DNA of 64,000 nt from Rhodovulum bhavnagarense (GCF_004343505.1 NZ_SLXU01000001.1:620001-684000), one strand, 5' to 3'. Positions 37,768-54,929 are shown, counted from the first letter of the stretch. Program-made: numbers and translations. Notes: generated by a model from the letters alone, not told the origin.

Positions 37768-40107
37768 ATGAACCTGTATCGAGGCGCCGGAAACGCCGGA
37801 ACTATCGGCGAGCGGCTGGCAAAAAACGCGTTCGCAATTATAATTTCTATTTCTGTTTCAATGGCCTTGGCGTCTATACCTCAGGCGGCGCAGGCGCAAA
37901 GCTACAGTTTTTCAACTGTCGAGGTTCAGGGAAATGCCCGCGTAGATGCGGCCACGATCGTCGCGTATGCCGGAATCGCCCGCAATGAAACCGTGTCGGC
38001 GGGCCGACTGAACGACGCCTATCGCAACATTGCCGCGAGCGGACTTTTCGAAACGGTCGAATTGATCCCCCAAGGTGACAAGTTGGTGATCGTGGTCACC
38101 GAATATCCAACGATCAACGTGATCGGGTTTGAGGGCAATGGCCGGCTCAAGGATGACGACCTCGCCCAGATCATCCAGTCCCGGTCGCGCAGGGTCTATT
38201 CCCCCAGCATGGCAGAGGCAGATGCCGCGGCCATTGTCGCGGCCTACGAACAATCGGGCCGCCTGGCCGCGACGGTTACCCCCAAGATCATCGAGCGCAG
38301 TGACAATCGCGTCGACCTGGTGTTCGAGATCGTCGAGGGCAAGGTCGTCGAGGTCGAACGCATCTCGTTTGTCGGCAACCGCTACTATTCTGAACGCCGC
38401 CTGCGCGGTGTTCTTGAGACCAAGCAGGCCGGCCTGCTGCGCAGCGTGATTTCCCGCGATACTTTCGTGGCCGACCGGATCGAGTTCGACAAGCAGGTGC
38501 TGCGCGATTTCTACATGTCTCGCGGGTTTGTCGATTTTCAGGTTTTGTCCGTCACACCGGAACTGACCCGTAACCGTGATGCCTATCTGCTGACTTTCAA
38601 CCTCCGCGAGGGACAGCAATTCCGCTTTGGCGAGATAAGCACCGTGTCTGACCTGCCAGAGATAGACGCTGCCCTCTATGAGGATGCCGTGCGCATTCGA
38701 CAGGGCAGCGTATATACCCCGATGGCGATCGAACAGGCGGTGACGCGCATAGAGTTGCTGGCGCTGCGCCAGGGGCTGAATTTCATCCGGGTCGAGCCGC
38801 GCATCACCCGCGACGACCGCAATCTTGCCCTTGATGTCGAGTTTGCCCTGGTCAAGGGGCCGCGGTTGTTCGTCGAACGCATAGATATCGAGGGTAACTC
38901 GACCACACTTGACCGCGTTATCCGGCGTCAGTTCAAGACGGTAGAGGGGGATCCTTTCAATCCCCGCGAGATCCAGGCCGCATCCGAACGCATACGCGCA
39001 CTTGGCTTTTTCTCAAGTGCCACTGTGAATGCGCGCGAGGGTACCTCGCCTGACCGCATGATCGTGGATGTCGATGTCGAGGAACAGCCCACCGGGTCGC
39101 TCTCTTTTGGGTTGAGCTATTCGGCCGTCGACGGGGCCGGGGCGACCGTCGGCTTTAGCGAGAGCAACTTCCTCGGCCGCGGGCAGTATCTTGCCGCCTC
39201 GGTCAGCACCGGAACCGACGATGTAAACTCGCGCCTGGTCTTTGCAGAGCCAGCGTTCCTGGGCCGTGACGTGCGCTTTGGTTTCTCGACGACCTACGTC
39301 GAAACGAACTACGCCGACGAGGCATATTATGACACGCGCGACCTGTCGATTTCGCCCTCTGTCGAGTTTCCCCTGTCGGAAACGACACGGCTTGGCCTGC
39401 GTTATGCCGTAGGTGAAACCACGATCAAGAATTACACCGGCACCTCTCCGTTGCTGGCGCTGGAAACCGCGACGCAGGAAACGCTGTCCTATTCCAAGAT
39501 CGGCTATAGCTATTCCTATGACAGCCGAGAGTCCGGCTTGGACCCGAACACCAATTTCCTGTTCACGTTCAACCAGGATTTCGCTGGCTTGGGCGGCGAC
39601 ATGGACTTTGTGGAAACCTCGGCCCTGGCAATGGCGCAGACCAGGCTGTTCCACGAGGAACTGACCTTGCGTGCCGAACTCGAGGGCGGGGCGCTGACCA
39701 TGCTGAACGGTCAGACCAGCCGCGTATCGGAACGCTATTTCCTGAACGGCAAGATTCGCGGATTTGACAGCAACGGCCTTGGCCCGCGAGATGTATTCAG
39801 CGTTGATAACGAGGCCTTGGGTGGCAATACTTATGCCGTGTTGAGGTTGGAGTCCGAATTTCCGCTGGGCCTGCCAGAGGAATACGGCATTACCGGCGGA
39901 TTTTTTGCCGATTTCGGTTCGGTCTGGGATCTGGACAATGACGGTGGATACGTGGATGACGGTTTCAAGCTGCGCTCGGTTATCGGCTTTGCGGTCTACT
40001 GGGACACACCGATCGGTCCGCTTCGGTTCAATTTCACCGATGCAATCCAGAAGGAAAGCTATGACCGAGAGCGCAATTTCGACCTGACGATTTCGACCAG
40101 GTTCTGA
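37768..40107 (+). CDS. bamA: Outer membrane protein assembly factor BamA
   Basis: Central Bam-complex protein of 779 residues that inserts beta-barrel proteins in the outer membrane. A signal peptide ends near PQAAQAQ; five POTRA repeats follow (for example VEVQGNARVDAATIV, ERISFVGNRYYSERRLRGVL, ERIDIEGNSTTLDRVIRRQF), then a C-terminal barrel including the loop motif KIRGFDSNGLGPRD and a terminal Phe. ATG 37768 has GGCGGAG seven bases upstream. skp starts on its stop codon. Confidence 0.96.
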   Translation: MNLYRGAGNAGTIGERLAKNAFAIIISISVSMALASIPQAAQAQSYSFSTVEVQGNARVDAATIVAYAGIARNETVSAGRLNDAYRNIAASGLFETVELIPQGDKLVIVVTEYPTINVIGFEGNGRLKDDDLAQIIQSRSRRVYSPSMAEADAAAIVAAYEQSGRLAATVTPKIIERSDNRVDLVFEIVEGKVVEVERISFVGNRYYSERRLRGVLETKQAGLLRSVISRDTFVADRIEFDKQVLRDFYMSRGFVDFQVLSVTPELTRNRDAYLLTFNLREGQQFRFGEISTVSDLPEIDAALYEDAVRIRQGSVYTPMAIEQAVTRIELLALRQGLNFIRVEPRITRDDRNLALDVEFALVKGPRLFVERIDIEGNSTTLDRVIRRQFKTVEGDPFNPREIQAASERIRALGFFSSATVNAREGTSPDRMIVDVDVEEQPTGSLSFGLSYSAVDGAGATVGFSESNFLGRGQYLAASVSTGTDDVNSRLVFAEPAFLGRDVRFGFSTTYVETNYADEAYYDTRDLSISPSVEFPLSETTRLGLRYAVGETTIKNYTGTSPLLALETATQETLSYSKIGYSYSYDSRESGLDPNTNFLFTFNQDFAGLGGDMDFVETSALAMAQTRLFHEELTLRAELEGGALTMLNGQTSRVSERYFLNGKIRGFDSNGLGPRDVFSVDNEALGGNTYAVLRLESEFPLGLPEEYGITGGFFADFGSVWDLDNDGGYVDDGFKLRSVIGFAVYWDTPIGPLRFNFTDAIQKESYDRERNFDLTISTRF

Positions 40108-40724
40108 TGCGGCGCGCGGCGCTCTTTGCCTGTCTCGTCTGGGCAGGGCTGTCGCATGGAACGTCCGCGATAGCCCAAGAGGCGCGTCCCCCCCTGCGAA
40201 GCCCGTTTGTCATTCTTGACGAGGCGCGCCTATTCTCGGATTCCCGCTTTGGACAAGAGTTGCTGGATCGGATCGAGGCGGAAACCGCCGCCTTGGTGGC
40301 CGAGAACCGCAAGATCGAAAACGAACTGTCCGTCGAGGAACGCGACTTGACCGCCCAGCGTCCGCAACTCGCCCCAGATGAGTTTCGAAAGCTGGCCGAG
40401 GCCTTTGATGACAAGGTTGTGGCGATACGCCGGGCGCAGGATACAAAGACGCGCGTCTTGGCGCAGAAACGCGAGAGCGCACAGCAGGATTTCTATCGCG
40501 AGGCATTGCCTTTGATCGCCGAACTGGTTGCCGAACGCGGCGCCGTTGCCGTGCTGGACCGAAGCGCGGTCCTGTTATCGGCCGATCAGATCGACATTAC
40601 CGAGGCCGCCATCGCCCTGGTCGATGCACGGCTCGCAAAGGATCTCGCAACGGATGATGAGACCGGCGACGGTGAAGGGCCGCGAGGCGATGCCGTTCCC
40701 CCCGCGCCGGCCGACACCCCCTAG
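40107..40724 (+). CDS. skp: Periplasmic chaperone Skp/OmpH
   Basis: Secreted chaperone of 205 residues that carries unfolded outer-membrane proteins to Bam. A signal peptide ends near SAIAQ; VILDEARLFSDSRFGQELLDRI begins the mature domain and a long charged helical hairpin follows. The C-terminal tail is acidic and Pro/Ala-rich. Its ATG overlaps the bamA stop (TGATG), so translation is coupled. Confidence 0.88.
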   Translation: MRRAALFACLVWAGLSHGTSAIAQEARPPLRSPFVILDEARLFSDSRFGQELLDRIEAETAALVAENRKIENELSVEERDLTAQRPQLAPDEFRKLAEAFDDKVVAIRRAQDTKTRVLAQKRESAQQDFYREALPLIAELVAERGAVAVLDRSAVLLSADQIDITEAAIALVDARLAKDLATDDETGDGEGPRGDAVPPAPADTP

Positions 40725-40808
40725 CAAAGCTTGTCTCCCGCAGGGGGAGTTGCTAGGTGCTGGCCGGGGCGCCAGTGCCCGCACCGCCAACCAAGGAGCC
40801 AGGCCGCG

Positions 40809-41270
40809 ATGAGCGATACCCCCGTCCACGAAGCCGACATCCAGCTGATCCAGCGCATCATTCCCCACCGTTACCCGTTCCTGCTGATCGACCGGGTGAC
40901 ACGCATCGTTCCGAACCAGAGCGCCGTGGGCATCAAGAACGTCACCATGAACGAGCCCCATTTCCAGGGCCATTTCCCGGGCACACCGATCATGCCCGGC
41001 GTGACCATCATCGAGGCGCTGGCCCAGACCGCGGCGGTGATGGTGGGGATCTCGCTCGACATGGTGGACCGTGATCTGCTGGTCTATTTCATGGCCATCG
41101 ACAAGTGCAAGTTCCGCCGCAAGGTGGTGCCCGGCGATGTTCTTGAACTGCATGTCACGGTAAAACGGGGCGGATCGAAGGTCTGGAAGTTCGAAGGCGT
41201 GGCCCGTGTCGGGGACGAAATGGCCGCCGAGGCTGAGTTCACCGCGATGATGGACCTGGGCCGGGAGTAG
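40809..41270 (+). CDS. fabZ: 3-hydroxyacyl-ACP dehydratase FabZ
   Basis: Hot-dog-fold enzyme of 153 residues of fatty acid synthesis, competing with LpxA for 3-hydroxyacyl-ACP. The active-site His lies in [12 protein letters not shown], and the second catalytic residue in [18 protein letters not shown] 40809 has AAGGAG ten bases upstream; a longer reading frame to 40731 has no support. It lies between skp and lpxA. lpxD, often found before fabZ, is not here. Confidence 0.96.
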   Translation: MSDTPVHEADIQLIQRIIPHRYPFLLIDRVTRIVPNQSAVGIKNVTMNEPHFQGHFPGTPIMPGVTIIEALAQTAAVMVGISLDMVDRDLLVYFMAIDKCKFRRKVVPGDVLELHVTVKRGGSKVWKFEGVARVGDEMAAEAEFTAMMDLGRE

Positions 41271-41275
41271 CGCCC

Positions 41276-42076
41276 ATGTCCATCGATCCCAGCGCGCGCA
41301 TCCATCCCTCGGCCGTGGTCGAGCCTGGCGCGGAAATCGGGCCGGGCTGTGTCGTTGGTCCGTTCTCGGTGATCGGTGGCCTGGTGCGGCTTTCCGAAGA
41401 GGTCGAGGTGAAAAGCCACGCCATCGTTACCGGCCTGACAGAGGTCGGGGCCGGAACGGTGATCTTTCCCTTCGCCAATATCGGCGATGTACCGCAAGAC
41501 CTGAAATATCGCGGCGAAAAAACCCGGCTGTTGATCGGTGCGCGCAACCGCATTCGCGAGGGCGTGACGATGAATGCCGGTACAGAGGGCGGCGGCGGCA
41601 TTACCCGCGTGGGTGACGATTGCCTGTTCATGACGGGGGCCCATGTCGGTCATGATGCACAGGTGGGCAACCGGGTCATAATGGCAAATAATGCCGCGCT
41701 GGCGGGCCATTGCATTATCGGCGACGAGGTCATCATTGGCGGGCTGTCGGGCATTCACCAATGGGTGCGCGTGGGCAAGGGTGCGATCATCGGCGCCGTC
41801 ACCATGGTGACCAATGACGTGATCCCTTATGGGCTTGTGCAGGGGCCGCGCGGCACGCTCGATGGTCTGAACCTGGTGGGCTTGAAACGGCGCGGTGTCG
41901 ACCGGTCAGAGATTGCGGCCCTGCGCGCGGCTTTTCAGACCCTGTCGGCGGGCGAGGGCGCCTTTGTGGACCGTGCCCGCCATCTGGGGCTTGAATGCGA
42001 CAGCCCCCATGTGCGCGAGGTGGTCGACTTCATCCTTGCGCGAACCGACCGTTCTTTTCTGACCCCGCACCGATGA
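41276..42076 (+). CDS. lpxA: UDP-N-acetylglucosamine acyltransferase LpxA
   Basis: First committed enzyme of lipid A synthesis, 266 residues, with a left-handed beta-helix of hexapeptide repeats (IHPSAVVEPGAEIGPGCVVG at the start) and the catalytic His in FMTGAHVGHDAQVGN. The C-terminal helical region is complete. Its stop overlaps the lpxI start. Confidence 0.96.
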   Translation: MSIDPSARIHPSAVVEPGAEIGPGCVVGPFSVIGGLVRLSEEVEVKSHAIVTGLTEVGAGTVIFPFANIGDVPQDLKYRGEKTRLLIGARNRIREGVTMNAGTEGGGGITRVGDDCLFMTGAHVGHDAQVGNRVIMANNAALAGHCIIGDEVIIGGLSGIHQWVRVGKGAIIGAVTMVTNDVIPYGLVQGPRGTLDGLNLVGLKRRGVDRSEIAALRAAFQTLSAGEGAFVDRARHLGLECDSPHVREVVDFILARTDRSFLTPHR

Positions 42077-42906
42077 GCGATCTGACAGCGATCATCGCAG
42101 GGCGGGGGGCACTGCCCGCTCACCTGGCGCGCGTCATGGCGGCGCGCGGGCTACCTTTCCTCGTCGCCGAGATCGAGGGCGCCGGGATGGTCCCCGAAGA
42201 GGGATGGGAGGTGGTGCCCTTCGCGCTCGAACGCCTCGCGCTGCTTTTCGACCTGTTTCATGATCGCGGCGTGACACGCGTCGTGCTGGCCGGGGCCATG
42301 ACCCGTCCCCGGCTGGAGCCCGAACGTATCGACCCGAAAACCGCGATTCTGTTGCCGCGTATCCTGCCCGCGCTGGGGCAGGGCGATGACGCGGCGCTGC
42401 GCGCGGTGATTGCGCTGATCGAGGAAGAGGGCCTTTGCGTGATCGGGGCCGAGACCGTTGCACCCGACCTTTTGCCCGACGCGGGGGTCTTGACCGCCAC
42501 CCGCCCCTGTGCGGCCGATGAGGCCGATACCGCCCGCGCCGCCGCGATCGTCTCCGCCCTTGGGGCGGCGGATGTGGGACAGGGGGCGGTGGTGGCACAG
42601 GGTCTCTGCCTGTCGGTCGAAACGCTGCCGGGAACGGATGCGATGCTGGACTGGGTCGCCGAGATCGCAGGGGCCTGCCGTCCCGATCCCGATGGTCCGG
42701 GCGGTGTATTCTACAAGGCCGCCAAGCCGGGACAGGAACGCCGTGTCGATCTGCCGGTTATCGGACCGACCACCGTCGAGGCCGCTCATCGCGCGGGCCT
42801 TGCCGGTATCGCCATCGAGGCGGGCGGCGTCATGGTGCTTGATCCGGTGCGCACCTGCGCCCGCGCCGACGCGCTTGGCATGTTTTTGTGGGTACGCGCC
42901 CCATGA
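42073..42906 (+). CDS. lpxI: UDP-2,3-diacylglucosamine pyrophosphatase LpxI
   Basis: Protein of 277 residues of the LpxI (DUF1009) family, which replaces LpxH in alphaproteobacteria and makes lipid X. IIAGRGALPAHLARVM, the VLAGAMTRPRL segment, GAETVAPDLL and the C-terminal KPGQERRVDLPVIGPTTV match the family. ATG 42073 overlaps the lpxA stop and its stop overlaps lpxB, so the three enzymes are translationally linked. Confidence 0.93.
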   Translation: MSDLTAIIAGRGALPAHLARVMAARGLPFLVAEIEGAGMVPEEGWEVVPFALERLALLFDLFHDRGVTRVVLAGAMTRPRLEPERIDPKTAILLPRILPALGQGDDAALRAVIALIEEEGLCVIGAETVAPDLLPDAGVLTATRPCAADEADTARAAAIVSALGAADVGQGAVVAQGLCLSVETLPGTDAMLDWVAEIAGACRPDPDGPGGVFYKAAKPGQERRVDLPVIGPTTVEAAHRAGLAGIAIEAGGVMVLDPVRTCARADALGMFLWVRAP

Positions 42907-44078
42907 AATTGTTCCTGATCGCCGGAGAACCCTCAGGCGACGCCCTCGGGGCCGCACTTATGGCGGGGCTGAGACAGCTTGCCCCTGGGGTCGAGTTTCA
43001 CGGGGTCGGCGGGCCGCTCATGCAGGCCGAGGGGCTAACCAGCCTGTTCCCGATGGATGAGCTGTCGGTAATGGGCATCGCCGAGGTGCTGCCGCGTTAC
43101 CGCGCATTGCTGCGCCGGATCGACCAATGCGCGGGGGCTGTCCTGGATCTCGTCCCGGCGGCACTGATCACCATCGACAGCCCCGATTTCTGTCTTCGCG
43201 TCGCCCGCCGCGTCAAGGCCGTCAGCGATATCCGCACCGTGCATTACGTCGCCCCCACGGTCTGGGCCTGGCGTCCGGGGCGTGCCGCGAAAATGGCACG
43301 AGTCATAGACCAGGTGCTGGCCCTCTTTCCCTTCGAGCCGCCCTACATGGAGGCCGAGGGCATGCGCTGTGATTTCGTTGGCCATCCGGTCGTCGCCCAG
43401 CCCCGCGCAAGCGCCGCCCAGGCCACGGCCTTTCGTGCTGCGCAAGGCATCGCACCGGAGACACGCCTTGTGCTTGTACTGCCCGGATCGCGCAGGGGGG
43501 AGGTCGCGCGCCTGGCCCCAATTTTCGGCGCCGCGCTCGACCATGTGCTGGCCCGTCATCCCTCGGTGCGCATCGTCGTTCCCGCCGCGCCCGCCGTGGC
43601 CGAAGAGGTCCGCGCCCTTGTCGCGGAGTGGCCGGGCGCACCACTGGTTCTCGACCCGGCCGCGCCCGGTGCGGCCGACGCCAAACGCGCGGCTTTCGCC
43701 GCGGCGGACGTGGCGCTGGCCGCCTCGGGCACGGTCTCGCTGGAGCTGGCCGCCAATGCGACACCGATGATCATTGCCTATGACATGGCCTGGCTTAGCC
43801 GGCAGATCATCGCCCGCATGGTCAGGATCGACACGGTAACGCTGGTCAACCTTGTCAGCCAGACGCGCGCCGTGCCCGAGTTTATCGGCACTGCCTGCCG
43901 ACCGGATCCGATCGCTGCCGGGCTCTTGCGCCTGCTCGAAGACCCGGCCGCGCGCAACGCTCAAGCCGTCGCGGCACAGCGCACAATGCAGCTTCTCGGA
44001 CAAGGCGGTCCCGCGCCGGGTCTGCGCGCCGCCCGCGCCGTTCTGGAGGGGCTCGACGCGGCGGCCCCACGCGACTAG
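42903..44078 (+). CDS. lpxB: Lipid A disaccharide synthase LpxB
   Basis: Membrane-associated GT-B glycosyltransferase of 391 residues that joins lipid X with UDP-2,3-diacylglucosamine. LIAGEPSGDALGAALM begins the family N-terminus; YVAPTVWAWRPGRAAKM and VLPGSRRGEVARL are conserved, and the acceptor-side SGTVSLELAANATPMII is intact. Last gene of the envelope operon; a hairpin follows at 44110. Confidence 0.96.
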   Translation: MKLFLIAGEPSGDALGAALMAGLRQLAPGVEFHGVGGPLMQAEGLTSLFPMDELSVMGIAEVLPRYRALLRRIDQCAGAVLDLVPAALITIDSPDFCLRVARRVKAVSDIRTVHYVAPTVWAWRPGRAAKMARVIDQVLALFPFEPPYMEAEGMRCDFVGHPVVAQPRASAAQATAFRAAQGIAPETRLVLVLPGSRRGEVARLAPIFGAALDHVLARHPSVRIVVPAAPAVAEEVRALVAEWPGAPLVLDPAAPGAADAKRAAFAAADVALAASGTVSLELAANATPMIIAYDMAWLSRQIIARMVRIDTVTLVNLVSQTRAVPEFIGTACRPDPIAAGLLRLLEDPAARNAQAVAAQRTMQLLGQGGPAPGLRAARAVLEGLDAAAPRD

Positions 44079-44109
44079 CTCTCTTTTCTTCTTGGTTCAA
44101 ATACCCCTG

Positions 44110-44132
44110 TCGCGTCCGTGACACGGGCGCGA
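44110..44132. terminator. Hairpin between convergent lpxB and mnmA
   Basis: TCGCGTCCGTG at 44110-44120 and CACGGGCGCGA at 44122-44132 form an inverted repeat with one wobble pair. It is preceded by a pyrimidine-rich stretch with TTCTTGGTTCAAATACCCC (44091-44109). It probably serves as a bidirectional stop; no T-run is present on either side. Confidence 0.45.
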
Positions 44133-44143
44133 TACCGATCAGG

Positions 44144-45295
44144 CTAGGATGTCCCGCGCCAGATCCACCCCCCGCCCAGAACCCGGCTCCCGCCGGTCTG
44201 GTAGAACACGCAGGCCTGGCCTGGGCTCACGCCTTCCTCGGGGGTCAGCAACTCGATCTCGGCCTCGGTAGCGGAGAGTGGGCGCAACAGCGCCTCGCGC
44301 GGGGGGCGGGTGGACCGGACCTTGACCGAGATATCCCATTGGGGCCGTGCGTCCAGCGGCTGATCGCCCAGCCAGTTGACCTCGCGCACCGGCACGATGC
44401 GGGTTGACAACAACTCTTTCGGGCCGACGATCACTTGCCGTGCCTCCACGTCCAGCCGCACCACGTAGAGAGGCTCTGCCAGGCCGCCGATGCCAAGACC
44501 CCGACGCTGGCCGATCGTGTAATGGATCACCCCCGAATGCAGTCCCAGGACACGCCCGTCGGCGTGAACGATTTCGCCCGGCTCGGCCGCGCCGGGGCGC
44601 AGCCTTTCGATCACGCTGGCATAATTCCCCTCGGGGACGAAACAGATATCCTGGCTGTCGGGCTTGTCGGCCACCGGCAGCCCGTATTTCGTCGCCAGTG
44701 CGCGCGTCGCAGCCTTGTCGGGCAGGTGCCCCAGCGGAAAACGCAGGTAGTCGAGCTGTTCACGCGTGGTCGAGAACAGGAAATAGGATTGGTCGCGCAC
44801 CGGGTCGGCGGCACGGTGCAGCTCGGCGCCCATCGGTCCTGTCTTGCGCTGGATGTAATGGCCGGTGGCCATGCAATCGGCGTCGAGATCCCTGGCGGTT
44901 TCCAGGAGATCGCGGAACTTGACCCTTTCATTGCATCGGATGCAGGGCACGGGTGTTGCCCCGGCCAGATAGCTGTCTGCGAATTCCTCGATTACCGCGT
45001 CGCGGAAGGTGTTCTCGTAATCCAGCACGTAATGCGGAAAGCCGATGCGTTCGGCCACCCGGCGGGCGTCATGGATGTCCTGCCCCGCGCAACAGGCGCC
45101 TTTTTTCGCCAATGCCGCGCCGTGATCGTAAAGTTGCAGGGTAATGCCGATCACGTCATAGCCCTCTTCGGCCAATTGCGCGGCGACGACAGAGCTGTCG
45201 ACGCCGCCGGACATGGCGACCAGAACGCGGGTGTCTCGTTCGGGCTTGGCAAAGCCCAGGGAGTTCAGCGGGCGGGCGGCGCTGGCATGGGGCAT
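44144..45295 (-). CDS. mnmA: tRNA-specific 2-thiouridylase MnmA
   Basis: Enzyme of 383 residues that thiolates U34 of Lys, Glu and Gln tRNAs. The PP-loop reads [12 protein letters not shown]; the catalytic cysteines are in PVPCIRCNE and [18 protein letters not shown] and the C-terminal beta-barrel region (QRRGLGIGG) are present. GGGAGAG lies six bases upstream of the ATG. It diverges from sciP-ctrA. Confidence 0.96.
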   Translation of the reverse strand: MPHASAARPLNSLGFAKPERDTRVLVAMSGGVDSSVVAAQLAEEGYDVIGITLQLYDHGAALAKKGACCAGQDIHDARRVAERIGFPHYVLDYENTFRDAVIEEFADSYLAGATPVPCIRCNERVKFRDLLETARDLDADCMATGHYIQRKTGPMGAELHRAADPVRDQSYFLFSTTREQLDYLRFPLGHLPDKAATRALATKYGLPVADKPDSQDICFVPEGNYASVIERLRPGAAEPGEIVHADGRVLGLHSGVIHYTIGQRRGLGIGGLAEPLYVVRLDVEARQVIVGPKELLSTRIVPVREVNWLGDQPLDARPQWDISVKVRSTRPPREALLRPLSATEAEIELLTPEEGVSPGQACVFYQTGGSRVLGGGWIWRGTS

Positions 45296-45415
45296 TCGGT
45301 CTCTCCCGGGAAGGTTCGACGGAATATAGGAAAATCCGACGTATTCTCAACCCCGGCCTTCATCGCCTCTTAAGGGCAGCCGCCCACGGTCTGCACAGCA
45401 CAGGAGGTGAGGTGA

Positions 45416-45694
45416 ATGTATCTCAAGCGTATCGACGGGCCGCGCGCGGTGACATTGCCTGATGGTAGAACGATGACCCGCGCTGATCTGCCGCCGGCGG
45501 ACACGCGGCGATGGGTAGCCAGCCGAAAGGCGGCTGTGGTCAAGGCCGTTTTGGCGGGGCTGATCACGAAAGCCGAGGCACTGGACCGTTACGCGTTATC
45601 CGACGAGGAATTTTCCGGTTGGACGCAGGCAGTGAAAGATCACGGTATCGAGGGGCTGAAGGTTGGTGCATTGAAACTTTACAGACAACCCTAG
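45416..45694 (+). CDS. sciP: CtrA inhibitor SciP (DUF1153)
   Basis: DNA-binding protein of 92 residues. In Caulobacter SciP is made in swarmer cells and blocks transcription activation by CtrA. The conserved core is MYLKRIDGPRAVTLPDG, then TRRWVASRKAAVVKAV and a helix-turn-helix LITKAEALDRYALSDEEF. AGGAGGTGAGG just upstream is an unusually strong ribosome binding site. It lies 92 bases before ctrA, so regulator and inhibitor are neighbours. Confidence 0.92.
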   Translation: MYLKRIDGPRAVTLPDGRTMTRADLPPADTRRWVASRKAAVVKAVLAGLITKAEALDRYALSDEEFSGWTQAVKDHGIEGLKVGALKLYRQP

Positions 45695-45720
45695 ATTGTG
45701 CATGTTGCGGTTTCAGGGGG

Positions 45721-45736
45721 GTAACGGGCAATTAAC
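45721..45736. promoter_or_regulatory. CtrA box upstream of ctrA
   Basis: GTAA-N7-TTAAC at 45721-45736 differs from the CtrA consensus TTAA-N7-TTAAC by one base. It is in the 92-base gap between sciP and ctrA, 51 bases before the ctrA ATG, where autoregulation would be expected. No GANTC methylation site was noticed beside it. Confidence 0.6.
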
Positions 45737-45786
45737 CTCCTTTCGCCAGGGTGGGCGGAGAACGAAAGCTGAACGGAGAGCGAGAC

Positions 45787-46503
45787 ATGCGCGTGCTTCT
45801 GGTGGAAGACGATCCAACCACTGCGAAAAGCATTGAAATGATGCTGACCCATGCGAACCTGAACGTCTATACGACGGATCTGGGCGAAGAAGGGATCGAT
45901 CTTGCGAAACTTTACGATTACGATCTGATCCTTCTGGACCTCAACCTGCCTGATATGAACGGCCATGATGTGCTGCGCCAGTTGCGGCTGGCGCGGATCG
46001 ACACGCCGATCCTGATCCTGTCGGGCGAGGGCGATACCGACAACAAGATCAAGGGGTTTGGCTTCGGTGCCGATGATTACCTGACCAAGCCCTTTCACCG
46101 GGAAGAACTGGTCGCGCGCATCCATGCCATCATCCGCCGTTCAAAGGGGCACGCCCAGTCGGTCATTCATACCGGGCGCATTGCGGTCAATCTGGATGCC
46201 AAGACTGTTGAGGTCGATGGCACGGCGGTTCATCTGACCGGCAAGGAATACCAGATGCTTGAGCTTTTGAGTCTGCGCAAGGGCACGACGCTGACCAAGG
46301 AAATGTTCCTCAACCATCTTTATGGCGGCATGGACGAGCCGGAACTCAAGATCATCGACGTCTTCATCTGCAAGCTTCGCAAGAAACTGGCCCAGGCCAC
46401 GGGCGGCGAGACCTATATCGAAACGGTGTGGGGCCGTGGCTATGTGCTGCGCGATCCCGAGGCGGGGTCGGGCTCTGCTGGGCGGCTGGCGTTGGGGGCC
46501 TGA
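45787..46503 (+). CDS. ctrA: Cell-cycle response regulator CtrA
   Basis: OmpR-type regulator of 238 residues. The receiver domain has EDD at 7-9 and phosphoacceptor Asp51 ([13 protein letters not shown]); the C-terminal winged helix contains [17 protein letters not shown] and [12 protein letters not shown] with [14 protein letters not shown]. In Rhodobacterales CtrA controls motility and gene-transfer-agent genes and is not always essential. ATG 45787 is preceded by CGGAGAG. The protein ends RLALGA rather than the Ala-Ala of Caulobacter CtrA needed for ClpXP turnover. Confidence 0.96.
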   Translation: MRVLLVEDDPTTAKSIEMMLTHANLNVYTTDLGEEGIDLAKLYDYDLILLDLNLPDMNGHDVLRQLRLARIDTPILILSGEGDTDNKIKGFGFGADDYLTKPFHREELVARIHAIIRRSKGHAQSVIHTGRIAVNLDAKTVEVDGTAVHLTGKEYQMLELLSLRKGTTLTKEMFLNHLYGGMDEPELKIIDVFICKLRKKLAQATGGETYIETVWGRGYVLRDPEAGSGSAGRLALGA

Positions 46504-46547
46504 GCGCGGGACCGCTGGAAATTCGTCCCGCCGCTGCCTATCACTAG

Positions 46548-50785
<4,238 letters not shown>

Positions 50786-50852
50786 AGGCAGGTCCGATCC
50801 TGCGCATTTTCGCAAGACGTATGTCGTGATGCGCAGGCCGGGTTTCTTTTGC

Positions 50853-51230
50853 CTAGTGGCGTGCCCGTCTAACCAGTTCGACGGTTGTTCCTGGACAAAG
50901 CTGTGCGATCTCGACGCGGATCATCTCGGGACGGGGCAGGGCCGGGGTAACGACCATATAGCGCCCACGATACCCCCCAAGCGCCAGTTGGCTTGCCATG
51001 TCAAGGGCGTCGAACATTGGGGTCACCAGCGGCGAAACCACCAGATCGGTTCCGGTTTTACTGGCCAGGGCTGCGTGAAGGAGCGTGTATGGCAGGCGTT
51101 CGCATCGGGCAGTGGCGAAGGGCATTCCCACTTCTATACGGTCCTCGGCGCTGAATCCCACCAAAAGCGCCGTCGGTTGGGTAACGGGTCTTTGAACCGC
51201 ACATCCCAAGAGGATCGGTCGTGACAACAT
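50853..51230 (-). CDS. Uncharacterised small protein (125 aa)
   Basis: Minus-strand frame of 125 codons with the third-base bias and amino-acid make-up of a real gene. No signal peptide or membrane segment. The N-terminal half has a beta/alpha pattern (LLVGFSAEDRIEVGM), and the C-terminal half reads VSPLVTPMFDALDMASQL then GGYRGRYMVVTPALPRPEMIRVEIAQLCPG, which resembles a receiver-like or Rossmann-like half-fold. It is convergent with recG and divergent from phoR. No assigned function; I cannot name a family. Confidence 0.6.
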   Translation of the reverse strand: MLSRPILLGCAVQRPVTQPTALLVGFSAEDRIEVGMPFATARCERLPYTLLHAALASKTGTDLVVSPLVTPMFDALDMASQLALGGYRGRYMVVTPALPRPEMIRVEIAQLCPGTTVELVRRARH

Positions 51231-51270
51231 AAGGCCGCTCCGCTCGACGAGGACTTCGTTCCGCCCTTGG

Positions 51271-51297
51271 TTGACGTGTCAATATATTCTTTACGAT
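51271..51297 (+). promoter_or_regulatory. Candidate promoter/operator upstream of phoR
   Basis: The 192 bases between the small protein and phoR contain TTGACGTGTCAA (51271-51282), a palindrome of two 5-bp arms around GT that is also a -35-like sequence, and TACGAT (51292-51297) as a possible -10 with a short 15-base spacer. The patch is AT-rich compared with its surroundings. No clear Pho box repeat is seen. Confidence 0.35.
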
Positions 51298-51422
51298 AGG
51301 TAGAATGCCGGTGCAATTCACTCGATCCCGCCTGCGCGCAAGTTGTCAGGCAGATGCGCCTTGCTTTTTTGTGTTGCCGAGGTCGATACCTCTGTTGGCG
51401 TATGTTCCATCGGAGGCCGCAG

Positions 51423-54901
<3,479 letters not shown>

Positions 54902-54929
54902 TCCATAACGGCTCAAGGCATTGCTTTTG

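Noticed and set aside
51271-51297. Pho box before phoR
   Set aside because: The two seven-base direct repeats with four-base spacer are not present; only a palindrome and a weak promoter pair are seen.
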